A stretch of DNA of 64,000 nucleotides from K23-9 sp964460665 (GCA_964460665.1 CAYWSL010000005.1:20030-84029); one strand, 5' to 3'. Counted from the stretch's first letter, positions 32,638-42,653 are shown. Numbers and translations: made by a program. The notes: generated from the letters alone by a model not told the origin.

Positions 32638-35600
32638 CTATGACTCCCATTCTTTGGTGGCGATGAAGCTTCGGTACTGGCGCAGTATCCTTTCGCGATG
32701 CACGTTGAAGAAGATCATCGCGGACAATACAGCGATCCCCACTGCGATCAGGATGATCGCTCGCAAAATGCCGTCCTCGTTCTGGAAACGCACGCCAAGC
32801 TGACCGACCACGTTCAAGATCATGAACGCCAGTCCCATGTAGACGAAGGGTTTGATCCGCAACGAGATGCCGATCACGATTCCGGTTAGGCTTAGCATCA
32901 GTACACTGACAAACTGCAGCAACGACGAACCGCTGGCAAAGAAAACTTCTAGTGTTGCGACAGCCAGGATCGCGCCAGATGCTGTCAGCCGAATCCCGGT
33001 CAGAACGGCTGGTTTCAGTTCGCGTCGATGCAACTGAGCGAAAATCAGTACCGTGACCGCAGCTGGTATGACGTACAACTGGAATAGACCAGTCATTTCG
33101 CGTGCGATGGGAACCCACAAGTAGACCGCGGCGTTCAACGAGCAGGCTGCGGCGTAAATTGTCCAGCGGGTGCGCGACTGATAGGTCATCACCAAATAGA
33201 ACGCTCCGGCGGCAAGCAGCGCCAGTGCAGCGGCGGATCGATCCGTTCGTTCGATCGCAATTACCAACAGCCCCGGCAAGGCCAATGCCAAATAGTAAGT
33301 CGGTCGCAAGAACACTCGAGCCGCCGCTTCACGCGAACGACTGACCATCGTGTTGGCGGCGAACAACGCAAAACTACTGGCGATCACCAAGAATGCTGAC
33401 GCCGAACTGGAAACTAGCTGCATTTCCAACAGTGAGTGAGCGAAGTAAAACACGGTGGCGACGCAGCCAAGCGTACCGATCGACGCAGCCCATTCGCTGG
33501 GCTGTTGATACGCAAGCCGCAACCAGTACACGCTGGTCAAGCTGCCTGCCAACAGTGTTGCCAGCTGAACAGACAGTTCCCCGCCGCGATCCAGCATGGC
33601 AATTCCCGAAACCATCACAGTCCACTGCAAGAGCGCCAAGCCGCCAAAGCCCATGGATACTCGCAGTGCTCTATCACGTACCGATGACCAATACGCGCGA
33701 TCGCATTCTGCTTGATCCGATCGATCGATCAGTCGACACGCGGCCAGCAACCCAACTGCCATGATCGCAGAAATTAGTCCCGCGTACTGCATTAGTAGCA
33801 TGGGCTGCTTGTAAAACAAAAGAGCCGATCCGATCACGCTTGGTAGCAACAGTGCCGAAAGCGACGTCACGGTTTCGTTTCGCCAGCGATATCCGCCGGC
33901 GATCACAGCAACCGTTGCGATTGCCAGCACAAGACTGACGCTTGGATAGATCGGTCGAAAATGAAACACAACAGGAATCGCGATCACGACCGAGATCGCA
34001 AGTAATCCGGCCGACCAAAACGACAGGACACGCTCGCTACGTTTTCGTGCATTTCGTGACAACGGCAATTGCAGAGTTTCAGCAACCCGATAGCCTGCCG
34101 GTGTGTTCACCACAGCGGCGATGACTCCGACGGCCAATCCCAGCGTTCCAATCGCAACATCCGGCGTCACGAATCGCCCTGGAACCATGCTGAATCCAAA
34201 AGCGAAGACAACCGAAGCGATCAAAGACAGCTGCACGTAGATCAAGTCGCGTCTGGCGAATAGCAATTGAACGCAGGTCGCCAAGCTAAACAGCCCCACC
34301 GCAGTCCACGGCCAAGACGCTCCGGCAACTGGATCGAATCGCACCACGTTGTGAATCATGATTGCCTGCCAGACTAAGACACCGCAAGTGAACACAGCTG
34401 GCCAAACATGAAGCGGCTCACAGCAACCAGACGCCGACAAACCCAACACTCGCATCCATCGTTCGGGACGACGGCGGATCAACTGACTGACGAACAACAT
34501 AGCGTTCATGTAGACCAATCCGACGACCACAAACATCGAAAGCGATAGCCCAAATCGTGTTTGAATTAGCAGCAGAGTGCTTGCACTGCCTGTTACCACC
34601 GCGGCATGCAACCATGCTTTCGACCGTTCAACGCGAACAGCAATCGTGAAGCAAACGGCCGATGCAAAGCCAGCAACAGCAACCGACGTTAGCCCTCCGG
34701 GAACCATCGGCGACAACACAAATGCCGTTGTGGTGGCCAATGCAACAATCGCAAGACCCAACGAAAATCGCAGTACGGGGTGACCGAAGATCGACAAACT
34801 TGATTTGGAAGATTCGACTGCGAATAGCCCAATTGCTGCCATCACCACCGACAACAACGCCGCCAACAATCCAATTCCGGCGACGGTTTCAAGCAACATT
34901 GCGTATGCCGACAGAACGCTTCCCGCCAAAGAAAGACAGCCCAGGTACACCATCAACTTCGCCCATGTGTCACGATTCAGAACGCTCAGCGACCTCGCAT
35001 TCATCAACAGCGTGACCGCACTAAAGCAAGTCGCCGTGACTAACGGCTGCTGAGCGTCCGCCCAGGTGCCTTGCAACCAAACGCTGACAGCGTGAGCAAC
35101 TGAGGCTCCAGCCAAGGCGATGGAGCAGCGTATCAATGGTTGTTGGTAAACGACAATCCACTCCGGTCGTTTCACACCAGCTCGCTTGGCAAGCGCGCTA
35201 ACCAGCCAGCAAGCGGTCGACAGCATCGCCAAGCTGATCCCGACGTTGGAAGGGGGCCAATTGAAGTATCGAATCAACGCCAGGGTGCTGACCGCCAGGG
35301 TCAATGCCGCGAAGTACGTCGGCCACGCGCGGCGCAACAGTGTCGATGTAACGGCGAAGGTCATTGTCAGAAGTGCTGCGGATACTAGGACCGATGCGTC
35401 TTGCTGCGACGCCAGCAGCGGCCCAAACAGACCCAGGCAGATCACTGCGATCAACGCTGCGACATGGCCAAGCGGCTGGCACCACGCTTCGGCGAAACTA
35501 GCGGCACGAAGCGGCATGAGTGCTGACGGCCAAGGCATCGATTGCTGACGCATCAAACCGCTATGCGGCTCGGCACCGACCAGCTTCAACGCCAATAATG

Positions 35601-38600
35601 CGAACATCAAGGACAACGCGGACAGCCACACAACGCCGTGTGCCAAGGACACATCGCCGATCGACAGATAGGTCGTCAAGTACGTGATCGTTAGCGGCGC
35701 GACATGCACGGCGGCGAAACCCATTGCCGCAAGCGACAGGTAGCTGCCAAGCCGAGTGCGGAAGCTGTACCCTACCAGTGCGAAGTACAACGCTAACACG
35801 AGTGACCCACCGAACAGCAGCGGCGAAGTCAGCTGCGTCGTCATTCCGGTCGCCGACACAACGACCAGCCCACCGGCGATGACGAAGTGCGCATTAGCGG
35901 CTGCCGATGCAACCAAGTGCGGTATGCCGACGTAGATTCGATATTGATCAGACAGTTTGTCACGACATCGAACGCCGTAAGAAGCCGCCACGGCCCAAAC
36001 CAGCAAGGTCATGCCTGCCCCAAGTAGCATGTGCCAGCTGATTGCGAGCCGTGACGACACCTGATCGGCGCCCAAAAAGACAACTCCGGATCCTTGTAAG
36101 GAAAGATGAAGGGCCAAGTGTGCCGCAAAACCAAACGTCAGCATCGCCAGAGCGACAAACAGGCCGCGTTCCCTCCACTGATTGCTCAAGCCATCCTTAC
36201 CCGTAAACCAACCCGCCCGACGCGAGCTTGATGCAACGAACCACGCCGCACACACCAACAGCAGTGGTGCAACAGCAACCCAAGCCGACGAGTACTCGAT
36301 GCCTGACAGCAGCCAGCGTGACACAGCCAAAGCGATTGACAGCAGCGTCACCAGAATCGATCCGTTGGACAGCGGCTGTGACCACAGGCGGTGGTCGCTG
36401 GAGAACAACGGCGTTTCAGTCGACTGCCAGAACGAAAACACTCGTGCAGATTGCCGCAGCTCTCGTCGGTCAATCAACCAAGCAACCGCACCGAAGCTAA
36501 CGGCCGATAACGCGACGGCCAAATTGCGATAGTCTTCATAGAAAGCCACGTCGTAGAAACGAACGAACCCAAAATGCAACGCCAAGCATGCAGCGAACAA
36601 TCCGGCATAAACCGCAAGCCGCGTCCGATACACTTTCGCCATCATCGCAGCAGCGAGTAACAGCAAACCGCAAGCTGCCAGACCAACCACACCCGACTGC
36701 GGACGCAGCACAGCCGAAACCGTCAAGCCTGCCATCGCCGCCAATCCGACCACACATCCATACTTGACGGTCGTCGCCGCGTACAATCGCCGTGCGGATT
36801 CGCCGACTGAAAATCGGTTCATCATCAAAGCCAGCGCCGCCCCACTCGTGCAGGCAAACACCGCAATGGCTGACGCAACCAACAGGTTGACGCTGAGCCC
36901 CCCGTTAAGCCACGGATGCGATCCCGTCGCAAAAATGATCTGGCCAAAGATCGCCAGAGTGAAGAAGCACAATGCGGAGACAAACAGTTGCCAAGATCGA
37001 ATCGCTCGCGTGCACAGCGCCAGTGCCAAGCCAGCGAGCAAGCTGGTGTACGGCACGTTTGCCGATGGCTGAAAATAGAATCCATTTTCAACGTCAATGT
37101 GCAGCGTCCGAAAAACAGCGAATACGCTGCACAGAATCGCGTAAACGGCCAGCGGCTGAATCCAAAGCTGACGCCCTGACGCGGGTAGTAGACCGACACC
37201 GCCTAACCAATCCTCTGTTGCCGCTTTCAGCCCCCTTTTCTCTGTGTCCAGTTTCACTGTGTCGAGTTTCCTGGCGAAAGATCTCCATTTGAGTGGATTC
37301 CAGGTCAACAACACGCTGGCGATCGCAGCGGCAACACCAACTTGGACGGCTGATCCATCCCATTCATACAGGTCAAAAGCCTTGATCGCTGTCAGCAGTG
37401 TCAGGCTAAACGCGGACAGGCTGACGTAAGTCATCAACTGCGATCGATACTGTGACGCAGCCACTCCAAACAACACGGCCCCGATCAAGTAGATACCGAA
37501 CGACCACAGTGGATCACCCACGTCGCCAAACCAACTTGCCGTCGTCGCGATCAAGGTGCAGAACATCGTGGCCAGCGTGAAATGGAACAAGTTTCCGCTG
37601 TAAAAGTGACGACTTGCTCGCAGCGGCCTTTCGGCTGCTTCAGCGATTCGTGGCAGCAACATTCGGCACCAAGCCGCGTACCCTGAAGCGATCGCCCACA
37701 TCACAAAGCACAGCAGCGACGAAACGAAAAGATGTGTCGACCAAACATCCACGCTAGGGAATGTTCGCTGAAGAAACGGATGCGCGACGACGTTGACAGC
37801 GAACAGCGTTGCCAACAGCCCAACTCCGTACAACCAAGTAACTCGAAACGTTCGCGTTAGCACCAATAAAACGAATGCTGACACCGAGGCGCCAACTAAA
37901 ACGGATTCGCTGAAGTTGCCGTCGGCGATTTGGATGGCTGCGATCGCCCATCCGATCAATGCCAGAGGAATAGCGCTGTACCGTAACGGCGTCGCAAATA
38001 AGCCAGGCAACGAGTCACCACAAGGGAGCGTGGCGACACCCAGAAACTTGACTGGCGCCGTATCGATTTCAGTCTTTGGCGATCGATACCGTTTTTGAAC
38101 ATGATGAGCGGCGAACACCGCAGCGAGCGCCAGCGTCGCGACCCAAACTGGCGAAACCAAAGCCAATGCGATCACACCGCCAAACACTGGCAGCCAAGAT
38201 CGATACTGGTAAGCGGCTAAGAAGAACGCGGCGGCAACCACTAACAAAGCAAGCGCGCTGGAAACGCCAACGAACTGCAGTGAGTGCACGCCGAGATTCG
38301 CCACATACTGCCCACCAATCAAACAAGTGACAGCGGTCGCAGAAAACAACCCGCAGTCGACTAGGCTCGTTCGCCAGTCCGCCTTCAAACCAAATCGCTG
38401 CCCGATGGCTGCCAGAGCGGACCAGATGAACGCGACAATGGATAGCGAAACAAGCTGATCTCCAAACGCAGCAAGTTCTGTTGCGCTGCCAATCGTCGCA
38501 CATCCAGCAAGCACGCCGCTTACGTACACCAGCTTGGCTTCTTTTCGCCAAACGGACACAATCAGAAACAGCCCGGCGTAGGACCAGCACGTTGCAGCGA

Positions 38601-39600
38601 ACCACAGCGGTGATTCAGTACGCGACACGAAAGCGATCGCGACTACCGCAATCGATAGCGAAAGGCAAATAATGCGAAACGGGTCCACGAACCGCAACCC
38701 TCGCGTTTGACCGTCTGCGGCGACGGTCGTCATTCTTCGCTGGTCCCAACGTGTGAAATACTTGTCCAGCGCAACCATGCCGGCAAACAGAGGAATAGCT
38801 GCCACACCCCAACTTTCGATGCCGTGCGAATTCGCGACCCACTGCCCGACCAGGACGTGGTATTGTGCAACAACCGCTAGCAGCATCAGAAACAAAGGCG
38901 GAATCGACTCGTACCGCCAAACCATCCACGCAAATGTAACGATCGCAATCGCCAACGCCTGCGCCGCGAACGCACTTTGAAGCCACGGCGTCTGCAAGTC
39001 GGTCAAGCCCAATAGCGGCGACAGCGACAGCGCCAGCCCGAGGAATGCGACGCCGTATCCAATGAAAGTCAGTCCGCTGAATCGGCGTGGCGAACCAGAG
39101 GCGAGTTTCAGTCGATAGTCGGTTTGGAAAATCAAGGCGGACAAAGCGACGACCAGCGGCCCGTAATTGGCGGCGGCCAAGAATCCCGTGGCCCGTTGCT
39201 GCCAATCCGTTGCCCCACTGACGGCGACGTGCAGTAGCGCCAAGGATACGATCGCCGCATTGGCCAGAGTTCCAAACGTGAAATACGCCGTTGCATTGCG
39301 GCGCAGAAAGACCTTTTTCATGTAGTCGCGATTGAACCGGTACACGCCAAATCCCAACACGGCAACCACGACGTACTGCGCAATCGTCAGCCCGATCGTC
39401 GCCCAAGCAGCATGTAGCGACGCGATGTATCGCAGCGGCGGAGCCAGCATCATTGCACAGCAGATCCCGATCAAGACGCGTGCGTACAGCCGATAAAATT
39501 GTTTCGCGAACAAGCCTGACGCCAGCAACGAAACCACGTAACAAAGAAACGCGGACAAAACGGCGTAAGAAAGTCCCATGGTGACTGCGAATGCGTTCAT
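32638..39600 (-). CDS. Giant 2320-residue polytopic membrane protein built from repeated units
   Basis: The open frame is uninterrupted over 6963 bases. The product is almost entirely hydrophobic helices, with short loops, so it must span the membrane many dozens of times. A loop pattern with Arg/Tyr followed by Trp/Leu-x2-Tyr-x2-hydrophobic recurs at about residues 97, 228, 351, 466, 586, 718, 866, 991, 1125, 1279, 1422, 1543, 1658, 1783, 1904, 2031, 2140 and 2248 (for example QYRSQLMTYVSL, VYRTRLAVYAGL, YQSRTRWTIYAAA). Spacing is ~110-150 residues. It looks like a tandem-duplicated membrane protein; similarity to DUF2157/DUF2339-type proteins is possible. The start is 4 bases after the stop of the zinc-ribbon gene, so the two are co-transcribed. 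Function unknown. Confidence 0.85.
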   Translation of the reverse strand: MNAFAVTMGLSYAVLSAFLCYVVSLLASGLFAKQFYRLYARVLIGICCAMMLAPPLRYIASLHAAWATIGLTIAQYVVVAVLGFGVYRFNRDYMKKVFLRRNATAYFTFGTLANAAIVSLALLHVAVSGATDWQQRATGFLAAANYGPLVVALSALIFQTDYRLKLASGSPRRFSGLTFIGYGVAFLGLALSLSPLLGLTDLQTPWLQSAFAAQALAIAIVTFAWMVWRYESIPPLFLMLLAVVAQYHVLVGQWVANSHGIESWGVAAIPLFAGMVALDKYFTRWDQRRMTTVAADGQTRGLRFVDPFRIICLSLSIAVVAIAFVSRTESPLWFAATCWSYAGLFLIVSVWRKEAKLVYVSGVLAGCATIGSATELAAFGDQLVSLSIVAFIWSALAAIGQRFGLKADWRTSLVDCGLFSATAVTCLIGGQYVANLGVHSLQFVGVSSALALLVVAAAFFLAAYQYRSWLPVFGGVIALALVSPVWVATLALAAVFAAHHVQKRYRSPKTEIDTAPVKFLGVATLPCGDSLPGLFATPLRYSAIPLALIGWAIAAIQIADGNFSESVLVGASVSAFVLLVLTRTFRVTWLYGVGLLATLFAVNVVAHPFLQRTFPSVDVWSTHLFVSSLLCFVMWAIASGYAAWCRMLLPRIAEAAERPLRASRHFYSGNLFHFTLATMFCTLIATTASWFGDVGDPLWSFGIYLIGAVLFGVAASQYRSQLMTYVSLSAFSLTLLTAIKAFDLYEWDGSAVQVGVAAAIASVLLTWNPLKWRSFARKLDTVKLDTEKRGLKAATEDWLGGVGLLPASGRQLWIQPLAVYAILCSVFAVFRTLHIDVENGFYFQPSANVPYTSLLAGLALALCTRAIRSWQLFVSALCFFTLAIFGQIIFATGSHPWLNGGLSVNLLVASAIAVFACTSGAALALMMNRFSVGESARRLYAATTVKYGCVVGLAAMAGLTVSAVLRPQSGVVGLAACGLLLLAAAMMAKVYRTRLAVYAGLFAACLALHFGFVRFYDVAFYEDYRNLAVALSAVSFGAVAWLIDRRELRQSARVFSFWQSTETPLFSSDHRLWSQPLSNGSILVTLLSIALAVSRWLLSGIEYSSAWVAVAPLLLVCAAWFVASSSRRAGWFTGKDGLSNQWRERGLFVALAMLTFGFAAHLALHLSLQGSGVVFLGADQVSSRLAISWHMLLGAGMTLLVWAVAASYGVRCRDKLSDQYRIYVGIPHLVASAAANAHFVIAGGLVVVSATGMTTQLTSPLLFGGSLVLALYFALVGYSFRTRLGSYLSLAAMGFAAVHVAPLTITYLTTYLSIGDVSLAHGVVWLSALSLMFALLALKLVGAEPHSGLMRQQSMPWPSALMPLRAASFAEAWCQPLGHVAALIAVICLGLFGPLLASQQDASVLVSAALLTMTFAVTSTLLRRAWPTYFAALTLAVSTLALIRYFNWPPSNVGISLAMLSTACWLVSALAKRAGVKRPEWIVVYQQPLIRCSIALAGASVAHAVSVWLQGTWADAQQPLVTATCFSAVTLLMNARSLSVLNRDTWAKLMVYLGCLSLAGSVLSAYAMLLETVAGIGLLAALLSVVMAAIGLFAVESSKSSLSIFGHPVLRFSLGLAIVALATTTAFVLSPMVPGGLTSVAVAGFASAVCFTIAVRVERSKAWLHAAVVTGSASTLLLIQTRFGLSLSMFVVVGLVYMNAMLFVSQLIRRRPERWMRVLGLSASGCCEPLHVWPAVFTCGVLVWQAIMIHNVVRFDPVAGASWPWTAVGLFSLATCVQLLFARRDLIYVQLSLIASVVFAFGFSMVPGRFVTPDVAIGTLGLAVGVIAAVVNTPAGYRVAETLQLPLSRNARKRSERVLSFWSAGLLAISVVIAIPVVFHFRPIYPSVSLVLAIATVAVIAGGYRWRNETVTSLSALLLPSVIGSALLFYKQPMLLMQYAGLISAIMAVGLLAACRLIDRSDQAECDRAYWSSVRDRALRVSMGFGGLALLQWTVMVSGIAMLDRGGELSVQLATLLAGSLTSVYWLRLAYQQPSEWAASIGTLGCVATVFYFAHSLLEMQLVSSSASAFLVIASSFALFAANTMVSRSREAAARVFLRPTYYLALALPGLLVIAIERTDRSAAALALLAAGAFYLVMTYQSRTRWTIYAAACSLNAAVYLWVPIAREMTGLFQLYVIPAAVTVLIFAQLHRRELKPAVLTGIRLTASGAILAVATLEVFFASGSSLLQFVSVLMLSLTGIVIGISLRIKPFVYMGLAFMILNVVGQLGVRFQNEDGILRAIILIAVGIAVLSAMIFFNVHRERILRQYRSFIATKEWES

Positions 39601-39604
39601 CTGC

Positions 39605-40999
39605 TTAACCTTGAATCTTCAGAGCGGACATCTCTTTGGCGGGAACTTCCGCGGCATCTGCTGACGCCGACGGAACAAGCGACGTCAGGACAGCGGCCGC
39701 AAAAACCAGCGGAATCAGCAACGCCACGATCGCCAGCAGCACGTTGCTAGAACGTTCCAGCTGTGCGTACTTGCGGCGCATGAAATACGCGAGGGCAAAG
39801 AAGCCAGTCGTCGCGCCCAGCAAGCACAGGTAGACAAGCGAGTGAACCATCACGCGGTTCGGCGCGATGCTGGTCCAGAACGACGCAATCAAAACCACAA
39901 AGCCTGCCACGACTAAGAACGCGCCGACAAACCAACCCACGTTGTCCAGCAGAAACGGTTTGACGACTGAGGACCATTTGGATGTCGATTCGATCAGCCG
40001 CTCGGCTGGCGAAGGCACGCGTTCCGCCCGATCGTCGAAGCTGGCAGCTTGCGGTGAGCGGTGGACGACGCTGGGTTGCTTATGAACTGGTGGTGACTGA
40101 ACGGGTGGTGACTGAACTGGTGNNNNNNNNNNNNNNNNNNNNNNNNNNNNNNNNNNNNNNNNNNNNNNNNNNNNNNNNNNNNNNNNNNNNNNNNNNNNNN
40201 NNNNNNNNNNNNNNNNNNNNNNTGACTGAACTGGTGGTGACTGAACTGGTGCAGTTTGCGGCGGTGGTGCCGATTCCCTTTGCCGCGCCCTTGCCGATTG
40301 ACTTACGGTAGCGCCCCATTGTCGCGTCCACTTTTCGCGGGTCTTTTCACGCTGCTGGAGCATCGACAGCCGCGTATTGACCGTTGCCAAAATCGCCATG
40401 ATCTGCGTGTCGCCAGGATCCAACTCTTTCGCGACCAGCAGTTTCTGCTTTGCTTCATCCAAACGCGAAAGTGCGATTAGCTGCGACGCTTCATCGCGAA
40501 GTGCTTTCACCTTCTTGCGACATGCCAGTTCTTGCTCTTCCCGTTCTTGCTGCTCAGCCGTTCGTTTCGATTCGATCTCGGCAATCGCGTCGTGCAGCGT
40601 TTCAGGTGAGTCGGCAATGCCGATCGCTTGATTCAATAGCGCAACGGCTTGTCCAAGCTGATTGCTGTGTGCTGCACGGCGTGCGTTGGAAGACAACGCG
40701 ATGACGGCGCGAGTGTGTTGGCGGGCTACTCGTTCTTTTTCGATTCCCTCAAGACGCGACTCAAAGAACAGTCCAACGGCATCCAATTGAGCTGTGTCGG
40801 CCTGCGGTTCGTTTCGCAAGGTCGACAAGTCCGCAATCACGTCGCGATACAATCGCACACGTGCGTCACTTTCCTGATCGCCACCAACGACTGTGGCAAG
40901 CGTCGGCTCGGGCAGCGGAGCGTCGCATTTGAAGCACCAAAGCTGCTGCGGTCGATTCCAAGCGCAGCAGGCAGCGCAAGCGGTGGGGGATGCAGACAT
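39605..40999 (-). CDS. Zinc-ribbon, coiled-coil, two/three-helix membrane protein (gap inside)
   Basis: From ATG 40999 (GGTGAG site upstream). The first 30 residues hold a zinc ribbon C8-x2-C11 ... C22-x2-C25. Residues ~30-235 are charged helices, including Glu/Arg-rich coiled coil and a TPR-like stretch (SQLIALSRLDEAKQKLLVAK). A Pro/Val/Gln/Ser-rich region with a five-residue repeat (SPPVQ) is interrupted by a 100-N gap in frame, so the length is unknown. After it come ~60 soluble residues and four membrane helices (WFVGAFLVVAGFVVLIASF and so on). The arrangement suggests a cytoplasmic sensing or assembly module tethered to the membrane next to the giant protein. Confidence 0.8.
   Translation of the reverse strand: MSASPTACAACCAWNRPQQLWCFKCDAPLPEPTLATVVGGDQESDARVRLYRDVIADLSTLRNEPQADTAQLDAVGLFFESRLEGIEKERVARQHTRAVIALSSNARRAAHSNQLGQAVALLNQAIGIADSPETLHDAIAEIESKRTAEQQEREEQELACRKKVKALRDEASQLIALSRLDEAKQKLLVAKELDPGDTQIMAILATVNTRLSMLQQREKTREKWTRQWGATVSQSARARQRESAPPPQTAPVQSPPVQSXXXXXXXXXXXXXXXXXXXXXXXXXXXXXXXXXXPVQSPPVQSPPVHKQPSVVHRSPQAASFDDRAERVPSPAERLIESTSKWSSVVKPFLLDNVGWFVGAFLVVAGFVVLIASFWTSIAPNRVMVHSLVYLCLLGATTGFFALAYFMRRKYAQLERSSNVLLAIVALLIPLVFAAAVLTSLVPSASADAAEVPAKEMSALKIQG
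40083..40251. repeat. 15-base coding tandem repeat with 100-N gap
   Basis: The unit TGAACTGGTGGTGAC repeats on both sides of the gap (40123-40222). On the minus strand it encodes SPPVQ repeats in the zinc-ribbon membrane protein. The 100 Ns keep the frame nominally off by one (100 is not a multiple of 3), so the true length differs. Confidence 0.88.
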
Positions 41000-41075
41000 T
41001 TGTCTCACCAGAAAGGGTGATGAAGCATTCTTTCAGACGACGCGTCTTTTCCAGACGCGAAATTGGTCGCAGCGT

Positions 41076-41750
41076 CTACTCGGCGGCGCTGGCCTGTTGT
41101 TTCAAGGCTGCCAGCTCCAGTTCGACATCCGCGTCGCGAGCACGCTGCTGAATCTCGCGATCCAAGTCATACTCCTGCCCATTCAAGTCAGACAGCGCGG
41201 CCGCCTCCGCTTCGATATCTTCCACCCGACGCTCCATACGATCGAACTTGCTAAAGCTCTGATGGGCCCGGTTCAGCGATGGCACAATCGTCTGCACTTC
41301 ACGCTGTGCCTCGGCAGCCATTTGCCGTGCGATCAGTCCGTCGCGACGGCGGATCGCTTCCTGCAGTTTCTCTTCAAGTCGTCGAAGATCCGACTTCAAC
41401 GAATCACTTGTTTGCCGTGCTCGTTCCCATTGCGGCTGCAATCCATCGGCAATCTGTTCGTGTTCTTTCTTTTGCGACAAGCACTTTCGCGCCAAATCTT
41501 CGTCGCCATGCTGAATCGCTGCCTGAGCCTTGGTCTTCCAAGCGGCGGCTTCGTCACGGTTCTTGGTCAAGTTTGCATGTAGTTTCTTTTCGCCGGCGAT
41601 GGCTTTCGCGACGCCTTGGCGAGCGATACCGATCTGTTCATCCATTTCAAAGATCAACATCTTGATCATCTTTTCGGGATCTTCGGCGCGATCCAGCAAA
41701 TCACTGACGTTCGCATTGATGATATCCGCGACTCGGGAAAAAATACTCAT
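41076..41750 (-). CDS. pspA: PspA/IM30 family membrane-remodelling protein
   Basis: The 224-residue product begins MSIFSRVADIINANVSDLLD, with the amphipathic N-terminal helix typical of PspA/IM30, and continues as long charged coiled coil. The conserved DRAEDPEKMIKMLIFEMDEQ segment is present. PspA proteins are ESCRT-III relatives that bind and stabilise damaged membranes. An in-frame start 9 bases earlier is less likely. The gene is 76 bases upstream of the zinc-ribbon gene and co-directional with it and the giant membrane-protein gene. This suggests a joint membrane-stress function. No PspF, PspB or PspC homologue is in view. Confidence 0.93.
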   Translation of the reverse strand: MSIFSRVADIINANVSDLLDRAEDPEKMIKMLIFEMDEQIGIARQGVAKAIAGEKKLHANLTKNRDEAAAWKTKAQAAIQHGDEDLARKCLSQKKEHEQIADGLQPQWERARQTSDSLKSDLRRLEEKLQEAIRRRDGLIARQMAAEAQREVQTIVPSLNRAHQSFSKFDRMERRVEDIEAEAAALSDLNGQEYDLDREIQQRARDADVELELAALKQQASAAE

Positions 41751-42472
41751 GAACCACACTCACGGGCAAAAAGGCAAGAAACGCTCGCGGACAACCGGGC
41801 CGCAAGGACTTGGAGCCCACTAGGCGGCAATGCTGCGCAAGAAATCTCTGCAGAACAAGATTTCTGGAGTGAAGGCGATCTCCGGCCAGTGCATCCGGTC
41901 GCATGGCTGACGCTTGACGACTTGTTGACATAGTGAGCCACGCGGTGGATTGCAACGGTTGGCCACGCGTAAGCGGAGCGTCATCGGTGGAAATCTGACC
42001 GAAGCGTTGTCGACATCCCGCCACAAACGGCCAAAGGCGGTTCGTGGCCGTAGCGACGAAAGTAGGTAGAAAGATTGCGATACTTTGATCGGCATCCTCG
42101 CTCAATTCAAAAGCTTTGCCAGCGTTGTGGCTGATAGTCGTCAATAATGGAGCATTTTGTATGCTCTGGATCAATACAACCTGTAATCAAAGCAGGATTG
42201 CGAAGTGGGGCGGAACTTCGTGGCTTCTTTGGGAACACCACGGATGAACAGCGAGCCCAGTGATACGCACGAGCTGCGGTAGAATGGATTGCGGCGATTC
42301 GTCCGCTTCAAATTTTGAAACTGAGTGGGGCAGAAAACGCTGAGGCCGCACCTACGCACGATGGCATCTGCGCAGACATGCAAACAAATCGGTTTTCGTT
42401 GTCGCAAGTCAAAAAGAGAAGTCGTCATCCACACGTTCGTCAATGGCGACCTCCATCAGGCAAGGCTGGCCA
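41751..42472. other. Intergenic region upstream of pspA
   Basis: About 720 bases with no supportable gene. It contains the pspA promoter region, a truncated ACGGATGAACA motif at 42240, and a GCGTAAGCGGAGC stretch near 41967 that resembles other intergenic motifs in this window. Short frames here lack protein-like composition. Confidence 0.4.
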
Positions 42473-42653
42473 GCCTGCTTGCTTGCTAACTCGCNNNNNN
42501 NNNNNNNNNNNNNNNNNNNNNNNNNNNNNNNNNNNNNNNNNNNNNNNNNNNNNNNNNNNNNNNNNNNNNNNNNNNNNNNNNNNNNNNNNNNNNNGCCTGC
42601 TTGCTTGCTAACTCGCGTGCTTGCTTGCTAACTGGCCTGCTTGCTAACTGGCC
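42473..42653. repeat. 17-22-base tandem repeat array with 100-N gap, spanning the stop codon of the peroxidase gene
   Basis: Units of the type GCCTGCTTGCTTGCTAACT recur at 42473, 42595, 42615 and, shortened to GGCCTGCTTGCTAACTG, at 42634. The 22-base sequence at 42473-42494 is identical to 42595-42616, with the gap (42495-42594) between. On the minus strand the unit reads through the TAG (42644-42646) of the peroxidase gene, so the array begins at the gene's 3' end. Confidence 0.85.

Noticed and set aside
39598..39610. A frameshift error joining the zinc-ribbon and giant proteins
   Set aside because: The stop-GCAG-start junction is compatible with normal translational coupling, and a single-base change would not obviously restore a better protein.
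41820..42095. Minus-strand frame of 91 codons upstream of pspA
   Set aside because: No ribosome binding site and Arg/Cys/Pro-rich composition typical of non-coding frames.
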